From the NCBI GenBank assembly GCA_017936985.1, contig JAGBEM010000232.1, positions 1-6,118 of the forward strand: a DNA stretch of 6,118 nt, given 5' to 3'. Numbering within the stretch: the first letter of the stretch is position 1; the number at the start of each line of letters is the position of its first letter. Under the pieces are notes generated by a model. That model was not told the origin of the DNA, searched no databases, and worked only from the letters and a program-made list of their open reading frames with translations. This document shows, one piece after another, positions 1 through 4,879 of this stretch. Both the position numbers and the translations under genes were made by a program. This stretch comes from Oscillospiraceae bacterium. Its GTDB lineage: Bacteria > Bacillota_A > Clostridia > Oscillospirales > Oscillospiraceae.

Positions 1-35
1 AGCCCAACCACAGATGTGGTTGGGCTTTTAATTTT
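1..35. terminator. Rho-independent terminator hairpin, possibly bidirectional
   Basis: A perfect 11-bp stem (1-11 with 16-26) closes a 4-nt loop. On the plus strand it is followed by TTTT, AA, TTTT, so it would end a plus-strand gene lying left of the window. On the minus strand it sits just after the tRNA-like element (36-187) and is preceded by an A-rich run, so it may also end a minus-strand transcript of that element. The minus-strand T-tract would lie outside the window and cannot be seen. Confidence 0.85.
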
Positions 36-66
36 GTTGATGGGAGGGATTCGAACCGATCTGAAT

Positions 67-89
67 GCAACTGTCCGGTGGACAGTTGC
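67..89. repeat. Perfect 10-bp hairpin, 3-nt loop
   Basis: GCAACTGTCC (67-76) pairs exactly with GGACAGTTGC (80-89). It is the left-most of three consecutive perfect hairpins within the tRNA-like element. It has no following T-tract, so it is structural and not a terminator. Confidence 0.85.
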
Positions 90-90
90 T

Positions 91-114
91 GCCACCAGTT
101 CAAAAACTGGTGGC
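91..114. repeat. Perfect 10-bp hairpin, 4-nt loop
   Basis: GCCACCAGTT (91-100) pairs exactly with AACTGGTGGC (105-114). It is the middle hairpin of three and lies one nucleotide from the first, so the two could stack coaxially in an RNA. Confidence 0.85.
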
Positions 115-121
115 TACATTT

Positions 122-147
122 GTCTTCGCCCATTCCCGGGCGAAGAC
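122..147. repeat. Perfect 10-bp hairpin, 6-nt loop
   Basis: GTCTTCGCCC (122-131) pairs exactly with GGGCGAAGAC (138-147). Flanking ATTT/AAAT on the minus strand can extend the stem past a 2-nt bulge. In the tRNA-like reading this occupies the anticodon-arm position, but the stem is twice the normal length and the loop has 6 nt, not 7. Confidence 0.85.
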
Positions 148-187
148 GCAAATCGAGTCCCGTAGTCTCCTGCGCCATCTATTCAAC

Positions 188-439
188 ACCCAATATTCAC
201 GAAATCACCCCCTGTTTTTACCAAAAAATTGCCTTGATAATTGAAGACTCCAGCTATATACTGAAATTACCCTGCAAAACTCACATTTAACAAGAGGGAA
301 ATTTATGAACTACTTAGCAGGTCACCGCTAACAATCCGGACGAAGTCCTTGCCCTGCTTACAGCCAAGGGCTATCACAAATAAATCTCCCCCGCGCAGAC
401 TTTCCTCTGCCCATTCTCTTAGATTTCACCCGGTGTGAC
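188..439. other. Intergenic stretch with no intact gene
   Basis: No convincing intact coding sequence or known RNA is visible here. It contains a candidate broken micro-ORF at 305-383, described separately. On the minus strand it contains a Shine-Dalgarno-like AGGGGGTGAT (204-213) followed by a GTG-started five-codon frame (200-183) that stops just before the tRNA-like element. The rest is unremarkable AT-rich to mixed sequence leading to the promoter of the phosphatase gene. Confidence 0.5.
293..383 (+). pseudogene. Possible frameshifted small-protein remnant
   Basis: AGAGGG (293-298) precedes an ATG at 305 with good spacing, but the frame stops after eight codons (TAA 329-331). A different frame is then open up to a TAA at 381-383 and encodes TANNPDEVLALLTAKGYHK, which looks like ordinary protein sequence. 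Joining the two frames would need a frameshift around 315-324 and would give a peptide of about 26 residues. I do not recognise the family. The low length means this could be chance. Confidence 0.25.
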
Positions 440-468
440 TTGCAATTATCTTCCCGATGATATATGAT
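440..468 (+). promoter_or_regulatory. Sigma-A promoter of the histidine phosphatase gene
   Basis: TTGCAA (440-445) and TATGAT (463-468) are separated by 17 nt. They place the transcription start near 475, about 23 nt before the start codon, leaving a short leader that carries the ribosome site. Confidence 0.75.
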
Positions 469-497
469 AACTGCAAACACTACGGAAGGAGCAAGCT

Positions 498-1223
498 ATG
501 AAACTGATCATCGTCCGTCACTGCGACCCCGATTATTCTATTGATTCCCTGACCCCCACCGGCTGGCTGGAGGCGGAATGTCTTGCTGACCGCATGGAAA
601 AGCTGGATGTAAAAGCCTTCTATGTCTCCCCGTTGGGTCGTGCAAGGGATACCGCCAATGTAACTCTGCAGCGCATAAATCGGGAAGCAGAGATCCTGCC
701 CTGGCTGGAAGAATTCCCTGTTAAGGTAAAACGGCCCAACATTGAGCGTGTCAGCTATTGCTGGGACTGGTATCCCAAGGACTGGACCGCAGAAGAAGCT
801 TTTTTCAGTAAAGACCACTGGACTGAGCCTGCTCCTTATGCCGCCGCCGACATGGCAACCCACTACAAATCCGTCACCGACGGCCTGGATGCGCTCTTGG
901 CAAAGCACGGTTACGTCAGAGACGGTTACTGCTACCGTGCAGAAAATCCCAATACGGATACCATCGTATTGTTCTGCCATTTCGGTCTGGAATGTGTCCT
1001 TTTGAGCCATCTGCTGAATATCTCCCCTGTCCTGCTGTGGCAGGGCACCTGCGCCGCACCTTCCTCTGTGACGACCCTGAACACGGAAGAACGGCAGGAA
1101 GGCACCGCTTATTTCCGCATGAGTGCCTTCGGAGATATTTCCCACCTCTACGCTGCCGGTCGGGAGCCTTCTTTCCACGCTCGATTCTGTGAAGTCTTCT
1201 CTGACGAGACTCAGCGCCATTAA
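498..1223 (+). CDS. Histidine phosphatase family protein (phosphoglycerate-mutase-like)
   Basis: The 241-residue cytosolic protein belongs to the histidine phosphatase superfamily, whose members form a phosphohistidine intermediate. The N-terminus carries RHCDPDY with Arg7 and the phospho-accepting His8, in the position of the usual RHG motif. SPLGRARDTA (44-53) supplies the second conserved Arg (Arg48), Glu71/Glu72 are candidates for the catalytic acid, and CHFGLE gives the second catalytic His161. Clostridia carry a subgroup with an RH-x-DPDY start and a Trp-rich middle, and WDWYPKDW (89-96) fits it. The substrate is unknown: a phosphomutase, sugar phosphatase or nucleotide-derived phosphatase are all possible. 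The ATG at 498 is set by GGAAGGAG (484-491) six bases upstream. The gene has its own promoter and terminator, so it is a single-gene unit. The family call is firm and the specific function is not. Confidence 0.93.
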   Translation: MKLIIVRHCDPDYSIDSLTPTGWLEAECLADRMEKLDVKAFYVSPLGRARDTANVTLQRINREAEILPWLEEFPVKVKRPNIERVSYCWDWYPKDWTAEEAFFSKDHWTEPAPYAAADMATHYKSVTDGLDALLAKHGYVRDGYCYRAENPNTDTIVLFCHFGLECVLLSHLLNISPVLLWQGTCAAPSSVTTLNTEERQEGTAYFRMSAFGDISHLYAAGREPSFHARFCEVFSDETQRH

Positions 1224-1228
1224 TTTTC

Positions 1229-1258
1229 AGCGCACCGCTTATCAAGCGGTGCGCTTTT
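1229..1258 (+). terminator. Rho-independent terminator of the phosphatase gene
   Basis: A perfect 11-bp GC-rich stem (1230-1240 with 1244-1254) with a 3-nt loop is followed by TTTT. It begins seven bases after the phosphatase stop codon and separates it from the downstream glycosidase. Confidence 0.9.
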
Positions 1259-1310
1259 GCTATTTGTTATGAATATTCTGTAAATCATCCAATAATCCAA
1301 AAAATAACCA

Positions 1311-1339
1311 TTGTAAAATTGGCAAGATTGTTGTATGAT
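1311..1339 (+). promoter_or_regulatory. Sigma-A promoter of the GH2 glycosidase gene
   Basis: TTGTAA (1311-1316) and TATGAT (1334-1339) have a 17-nt spacer, placing the transcription start near 1346. The -10 overlaps the upstream in-frame ATG at 1335. That ATG would therefore lie outside the transcript, which supports the TTG start at 1380. Confidence 0.7.
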
Positions 1340-1355
1340 AACAGACGATGATACA
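1332..1355. promoter_or_regulatory. Candidate operator: imperfect inverted repeat over the -10 and start site
   Basis: TGTATNAT is mirrored by ATNATACA across an 8-nt centre, spanning the -10 hexamer and the likely transcription start of the glycosidase gene. A repressor bound here would block initiation, as expected for a substrate-induced sugar gene. The regulator is not in the window and the dyad is imperfect. Confidence 0.35.
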
Positions 1356-1365
1356 TTGAACATAC

Positions 1366-1382
1366 AGGAGGAATACATCTTG
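1366..1382 (+). promoter_or_regulatory. Ribosome binding site that decides the TTG start
   Basis: AGGAGG (1366-1371) is eight bases from TTG 1380-1382. The alternative ATG at 1335 has no such site and lies within the -10 element, so the first 15 codons of the longer frame should be dropped. Confidence 0.85.
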
Positions 1383-3620
1383 AGAACCATTCTGAACATC
1401 AACCGCAAGTGGGCCTTCACCAAGCAGTCTACCGAGATCCCCTCTGCCATCGACAACAAATGGGATTTTGTAAACCTGCCCCACAGCTGGAACGCTCTGG
1501 ACGGCCAGGACGGCGGCAACGATTACTATCGCGGCACTGCCATCTACGCCAAGGAACTCAGCAAAGAAGACCTGCCCGAGGCTGACCGCTACTACATTGA
1601 AATCAACGGCGCCAACTCCTCTGCCGATCTGTATGTAGGCGGCAAGCACATGGCACACCATGACGGTGGCTACTCCACCTGGCGCTGTGACATTACCGAC
1701 GAGATCGGCATCAACACCATGATCGTCATTGCTGTGGACAATGCCCCCAACGAAACCGTGTATCCTCAGACTGCCGACTTTACCTTCTATGGCGGTCTGT
1801 ACCGGAATGTGAACATCATTGCCGTTTCTGAGTCCCATTTTGACCTGGACTACTACGGCGGCCCCGGCATCAAGGTCACCCCCGAAGTCGCCGGCAGCAA
1901 CGCTAATGTAGAGGTCGAAGTATTTGTGACCAACGGCAAGCTGGGTCAGTCCCTGCACTACACTTTGCTGGATGCAGAAGGCAATGTCGTTGCTGAAACA
2001 ACCTGCAACGATACCAAGGCCGTATTCAACATTGACAATGTCCACCTGTGGCATGGCCGCAAGGATCCCTACCTTTACACCGCCAAGGTCGAGCTGTGCG
2101 AAGACGGCAAGGTGCTGGACAATGTGTCCACCCGCTTTGGCTGCCGCAGCTTCGTGATCGACCCCCAGAAGGGCTTCATCCTCAACGGTGAGGAATATCC
2201 CCTGCGGGGCGTTTCCCGTCATCAGGACCGTTGGGGCATCGGCAACGCTCTTCTGCCCGAGCACCACGAAGAGGACATCGAATACATCTGCGAAGTAGGC
2301 TGCACCACCATCCGTCTTGCCCACTACCAGCATGATCAGTATTTCTATGACCTGTGCGACGAAAAGGGTCTGGTCATCTGGGCCGAAATTCCCTACATTT
2401 CCCAGCATATGCCCGGCGGCCGCGAGAATACCGTCAGCCAGATGAAAGAGCTGATCACCCAGAACTATAACCACCCCTCCATCGTGGTCTGGGGTCTTTC
2501 CAACGAGATCACCATGAAGGGCGCTTCCGACCCCGATCTGCTGGAGAACCACCATATCCTCAACGACCTGTGCCACGAGATGGACAAGACCCGTCTCACC
2601 ACCATGGCTGTCGTTTCCATGTGTGGCATGGATGAGGAATATGTCCGTATCCCCGACACCGTTTCCTATAACCACTACTTCGGCTGGTACGGCGGCGACA
2701 CCTCCATGAACGGCCCCTGGTTCGATAAGTTCCACGAAAAGTATCCCAACCAGCCCATCGGCATCTCCGAGTACGGCTGTGAAGCTCTGAACTGGCATAC
2801 CTCCAAGCCTGTCCAGGGTGACTACACCGAAGAATACCAGGCTTACTACCACGAAGAGCTGATCAAGCAGATCGACGCACGCCCCTACCTGTGGGCAACC
2901 CACGTATGGAATATGTACGACTTCGGCGCCGATGCCCGTGCAGAGGGCGGCGAGAACGGCCAGAACCACAAGGGTCTGATGACCTTCGACCGTAAGTATA
3001 AGAAGGACTCCTTCTATGCTTACAAGGCGTGGCTGAACCCCGAGCCCATGGTCCACCTGTGCGGAAAGCGCTATGTTGACCGGGTAGAGGATGTGACCAA
3101 GGTCACCGTTTACTCCAACCAGCCCACCGTAGAGCTGTTCGCCAACGGCGTTTCCCTGGGTGTCCAGACCCACAACGGCCTGCCCTTCTTCTACTTCGAT
3201 GTTCCCAACGCCGGCACCACCAAGCTGGTGGCCGTTGCCGGTGATCTGAAGGACGAAAGCATCATCAATAAGGTCGATACCTTCAATGAAGCCTACCGTC
3301 TGAAGGAAAAGGGTGCCGTCCTCAACTGGTTTGACATCACCGAGAAGGAAGGCTACCTGTCCCTGAACGACAAAATGAGCGACGTTCTGGCAACTGTCCG
3401 CGGCAAGCTTCTCTTTGCCGGCATGATGGCAAAGATGATGCCCAAGAAGGGCGAAAAGGTCATGGGCGGCTTTGAGCTGAACGAAGGCATGATGCAGATG
3501 ATGGGCGGCTTTACCGTCCTGCGTCTGACCAGTATGCTGGGCATGATGAATATCAACCTGACCAAGGAGCAGCTGCTGGATCTGAACGCCGAGCTAAACA
3601 AGATCAAGAAGAAGTCCTGA
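1380..3620 (+). CDS. GH2 family beta-glycosidase (beta-glucuronidase or beta-galactosidase type) with Met-rich C-terminal tail
   Basis: A cytosolic glycoside hydrolase of 746 residues with no signal peptide. Domain order: N-terminal sugar-binding jelly roll (about 1-165, with LPHSW 33-37, YYRG 49-52 and GGLYR 138-142), an Ig-like domain (about 165-262), a TIM barrel (about 265-550), another beta domain (about 555-640), and an unusual tail (about 643-746). GLSNEIT carries the acid/base Glu376 and GISEYG the nucleophile Glu464; RHQD (280-283) is a GH2 barrel motif. Asn529-His530-Lys531 aligns with the NxK motif that contacts the glucuronate carboxylate in beta-glucuronidases, but related galactosidases also have N-x-K there, so substrate stays open. 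The TTG start is chosen because AGGAGG (1366-1371) lies eight bases upstream; an in-frame ATG at 1335 overlaps the -10. It likely removes terminal sugars from imported glycosides or drug and dietary conjugates. No transporter is adjacent. Confidence 0.93.
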   Translation: MRTILNINRKWAFTKQSTEIPSAIDNKWDFVNLPHSWNALDGQDGGNDYYRGTAIYAKELSKEDLPEADRYYIEINGANSSADLYVGGKHMAHHDGGYSTWRCDITDEIGINTMIVIAVDNAPNETVYPQTADFTFYGGLYRNVNIIAVSESHFDLDYYGGPGIKVTPEVAGSNANVEVEVFVTNGKLGQSLHYTLLDAEGNVVAETTCNDTKAVFNIDNVHLWHGRKDPYLYTAKVELCEDGKVLDNVSTRFGCRSFVIDPQKGFILNGEEYPLRGVSRHQDRWGIGNALLPEHHEEDIEYICEVGCTTIRLAHYQHDQYFYDLCDEKGLVIWAEIPYISQHMPGGRENTVSQMKELITQNYNHPSIVVWGLSNEITMKGASDPDLLENHHILNDLCHEMDKTRLTTMAVVSMCGMDEEYVRIPDTVSYNHYFGWYGGDTSMNGPWFDKFHEKYPNQPIGISEYGCEALNWHTSKPVQGDYTEEYQAYYHEELIKQIDARPYLWATHVWNMYDFGADARAEGGENGQNHKGLMTFDRKYKKDSFYAYKAWLNPEPMVHLCGKRYVDRVEDVTKVTVYSNQPTVELFANGVSLGVQTHNGLPFFYFDVPNAGTTKLVAVAGDLKDESIINKVDTFNEAYRLKEKGAVLNWFDITEKEGYLSLNDKMSDVLATVRGKLLFAGMMAKMMPKKGEKVMGGFELNEGMMQMMGGFTVLRLTSMLGMMNINLTKEQLLDLNAELNKIKKKS

Positions 3621-3636
3621 TTTCCAATAGCTATCC

Positions 3637-3666
3637 AGTGGGGCGCAGCATTTGCTGTGCCCCACT
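3637..3666 (+). terminator. Strong hairpin after the glycosidase, probable terminator without a clear T-tract
   Basis: AGTGGGGCGCAGC (3637-3649) pairs with GCTGTGCCCCACT (3654-3666) through 13 bp including one G-T wobble, with a 4-nt loop. The following CTGCTGTT is poor in T, so it may be a weak intrinsic terminator or an mRNA 3' end stabiliser. It ends just before the next promoter. Confidence 0.6.
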
Positions 3667-3672
3667 CTGCTG

Positions 3673-3701
3673 TTGACAGGATTCTTATCCTGTGATATAA
3701 T
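3673..3701 (+). promoter_or_regulatory. Consensus sigma-A promoter with extended -10
   Basis: TTGACA (3673-3678) and TATAAT (3696-3701) match consensus exactly and have a 17-nt spacer. TG at 3693-3694 adds the extended -10 element. This is the strongest promoter in the window, with transcription starting near 3708, and it drives the leader ORF and potentially the downstream paralogue pair. Confidence 0.92.
3676..3693. promoter_or_regulatory. Candidate operator: perfect inverted repeat in the promoter spacer
   Basis: ACAGGAT (3676-3682) and ATCCTGT (3687-3693) are perfect 7-bp inverted arms around a 4-nt centre. They occupy the end of the -35 hexamer and nearly all of the spacer. A dimeric repressor bound here would mask the very strong promoter. 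No regulator gene is visible nearby. Confidence 0.45.
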
Positions 3702-3730
3702 TTATATATAAATAACAGGAGGTGATCACT

Positions 3731-3832
3731 GTGATTTACACATTCAGCCGGTCCGGCTTTTTGCGTAAACTCTCGCCGACACCTTCCTGCCATTTCAAAG
3801 GGCAACATAAACCGAGCATAGCGAGCGCATAA
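3731..3832 (+). CDS. 33-codon leader ORF overlapping a terminator
   Basis: GTG-started frame of 33 residues, basic and without acidic residues, beginning MIYTFSRSGF and ending PSIASA. The Shine-Dalgarno AGGAGGTGAT (3717-3726) is fully complementary to the typical 16S 3' tail and ideally spaced, so translation is very likely. The stop codon (3830-3832) lies inside the 5' arm of the terminator at 3824-3867. This layout is known from leader-peptide attenuators of antibiotic-resistance and biosynthetic genes, where ribosome position controls terminator folding; here that role is inferred. No run of one codon, as in amino-acid attenuators, is seen. The alternative is a genuine small protein with its own terminator. 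I do not recognise the peptide. Confidence 0.6.
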   Translation: MIYTFSRSGFLRKLSPTPSCHFKGQHKPSIASA

Positions 3833-3867
3833 GCTGTACCGAAACAGGGTCAGCTTATGCGCTTTTT
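3824..3867 (+). terminator. Terminator/attenuator between the leader ORF and the first paralogue
   Basis: AGCGCATAAGCTG (3824-3836) pairs perfectly with CAGCTTATGCGCT (3851-3863), 13 bp, followed by TTTT. The loop can form two further C-G pairs. It ends 25 nt before the start codon of the next gene. No other promoter is visible between the two, so expression of that gene from 3673-3701 must pass this hairpin. Confidence 0.9.
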
Positions 3868-3891
3868 GTGACTTTGAATGGAGGTATTATG

Positions 3892-4335
3892 ATGAAGAAA
3901 AAAGTGCTTTTGATCATTGCTCTAGCGGTGGTAGTGACATTGGGTGCAGTATTTGCTGTACTGAATATCCATGCGCCGGGAGAACTGAGCATATGGCAAA
4001 AAAAGGAGATAGAATACCACTGGGCAAAAACACAAAAGCATACATTTCGTGGTTGGGATGACGAAGGAATTACTCTTGGAATGCGATACTATGGCTCTGA
4101 AAATGGATACATAATTCTTCTTGCTTTTCCAGACGGTTCTCTTGGCACGCTGGTTACCAAGGTGATTGCGAATCAGAAATTTGAATTTAAATATGGTGGT
4201 TTTATGCTTTTCGCCTATAAAAATGGAGTATTTCATGATTTAAGTGATGCCTATGATCAGGGGTTAGTCAGCAAAGCCGCGATCATTAATGCAAAGATAT
4301 TGCATGATAAACGTCAGGAAACCTTCTCTTGGTAA
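3892..4335 (+). CDS. Small exported or membrane-anchored protein, first of a tandem paralogue pair
   Basis: A 147-residue protein of unknown function. A basic start (MKKK) is followed by one hydrophobic segment (about 5-24), so it is either secreted or anchored by its N-terminus; there is no lipobox Cys. The outer domain has GW (54-55), RYYGS (65-69), NGYIILL (71-77) and FAYKNG (107-112), followed by a charged helix-like end. These same signatures recur in the next gene, and similar small repeated proteins occur in gut clostridia, but I know of no assigned function. The ATG at 3892 is preferred (GGAGG 3880-3884, seven bases upstream); ATG 3889 would add one Met, and the frame open further upstream overlaps the terminator. 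Base composition and codon endings are AT-richer than in the phosphatase, glycosidase and feoB genes, which suggests a separate origin. Confidence 0.85.
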   Translation: MKKKVLLIIALAVVVTLGAVFAVLNIHAPGELSIWQKKEIEYHWAKTQKHTFRGWDDEGITLGMRYYGSENGYIILLAFPDGSLGTLVTKVIANQKFEFKYGGFMLFAYKNGVFHDLSDAYDQGLVSKAAIINAKILHDKRQETFSW

Positions 4336-4399
4336 TTCTGAAAAAAGAACGTAAATGATTTTTCATAATCTCATATGGAATGAGAAAGGAGTTATTGTA

Positions 4400-4834
4400 A
4401 TGAAGAAAATATGTTGGTTGCTGATCATAACGCTTCTGCTGGGCTGCCTGGCTGCTTGCCAGAGTACAGGCACGCAGGCGTACGGCGATGAATTGACACA
4501 AAGTCAAAAAGAGGAAATCGAATCTCATTTTCAAAAAAAGTTTGGTCAGGAGTGGGGACCGTGGGAAGATGATGGACACCGTGCCAACAATCGATATTAT
4601 GGTTCTGACAGTGGCTATGTCATTCTTTTCCATGGCGGAAACGAATTTTTAGGAACGAACTACCAACAAGTAATTGGTGACTGTAAATTTATTATGCCAA
4701 GTGGGCAATTATTTGTGCTCTATGCGTATAAGAATGGGCAGTTTCATTTGCTAAATGATGTATTTGAAGATGGAGGAATTAGTGAAGATGCGCTCCGCAT
4801 CGCTTTGCAGAAGCATACAGACTATGAAAAATGA
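4400..4834 (+). CDS. Small lipoprotein, second of the tandem paralogue pair
   Basis: A 144-residue predicted lipoprotein. The signal peptide ends at LAAC with Cys20 as the lipidated residue, so the domain should sit on the outer face of the membrane. From residue 31 it follows the previous protein almost position for position: ELTQSQKEEIESH (31-43), RYYGS at 65-69 in both proteins, GYVILF (72-77), LGT (84-86) and YAYKNGQFH (108-116). The shared domain is an uncharacterised small fold with an amphipathic helix and several beta strands. ATG 4400 is chosen because AAAGGAG (4385-4391) lies eight bases upstream and because this start gives a proper signal peptide; an ATG at 4355 only adds a non-signal stretch. 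It lies 64 bases after its neighbour with no terminator between them, so the two are probably co-transcribed. It is AT-rich like its partner. Confidence 0.87.
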   Translation: MKKICWLLIITLLLGCLAACQSTGTQAYGDELTQSQKEEIESHFQKKFGQEWGPWEDDGHRANNRYYGSDSGYVILFHGGNEFLGTNYQQVIGDCKFIMPSGQLFVLYAYKNGQFHLLNDVFEDGGISEDALRIALQKHTDYEK

Positions 4835-4845
4835 GCACAACCTCC

Positions 4846-4879
4846 AAACGCCGCCCGGTTGACACCGGGCGGCGTTTTT
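4846..4879 (+). terminator. Rho-independent terminator of the paralogue pair
   Basis: AAACGCCGCCCGGT (4846-4859) pairs perfectly with ACCGGGCGGCGTTT (4864-4877), 14 bp around a TGAC loop, ending in TTTTT. It starts 11 bases after the lipoprotein stop codon and overlaps the next promoter. Confidence 0.93.

Larger units (their letters stand above)
36..187 (-). ncRNA. tRNA-like multi-hairpin structured element
   Basis: Read on the minus strand, the element starts GATGG and ends CCATC, which pair like an acceptor stem. After the 5' end comes a D-arm-like segment: GAG, a 9-nt loop containing GGG and ending in A, then CTC. Near the 3' end is GGTTCGAATCC, a textbook T-loop, but only two T-stem pairs flank it. 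In place of normal anticodon and variable arms there are three perfect 10-bp hairpins (67-89, 91-114, 122-147) with loops of 3, 4 and 6 nt. GGGACTCGA and TCGAATCCC can also pair at 8 of 9 positions, which would close a multi-branched junction. No canonical 5-bp anticodon stem with a 7-nt loop is present, so this is not an ordinary tRNA. Alternatives are a structured regulatory RNA, a degenerate tRNA, or a small inverted-repeat mobile element. Strand is inferred from the T-loop orientation. Confidence 0.5.

Noticed and set aside
67..147. CRISPR array or tandem repeat
   Set aside because: The three hairpins have different sequences and no repeat-spacer pattern.
36..187. Ordinary tRNA gene
   Set aside because: There is a T-loop, but only two T-stem pairs, one acceptor mismatch and no anticodon stem-loop of normal size. 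It is therefore called tRNA-like only.
78..290. Plus-strand 70-residue frame
   Set aside because: It runs through two complete hairpins and part of a third in the tRNA-like element, has no ribosome site, and shows no protein-like features.
480..1220. Minus-strand 246-residue frame opposite the phosphatase
   Set aside because: It is an antisense shadow of a gene with clear catalytic motifs, with no ribosome site or family features.
1260..3173. Very long minus-strand frame (637 residues) opposite the glycosidase
   Set aside because: It mirrors the GC-ending codon bias of the glycosidase. The translation is Val/Gly-rich low-complexity sequence without domains, and the plus frame has both catalytic Glu motifs.
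3744..3762. Short GC hairpin plus T5 inside the leader ORF as an early terminator
   Set aside because: The stem is only three to five pairs with a tiny loop, too weak to call.
4374..4391. CTCAT/ATGAG dyad before the lipoprotein gene
   Set aside because: Five pairs in AT-rich sequence are likely by chance.
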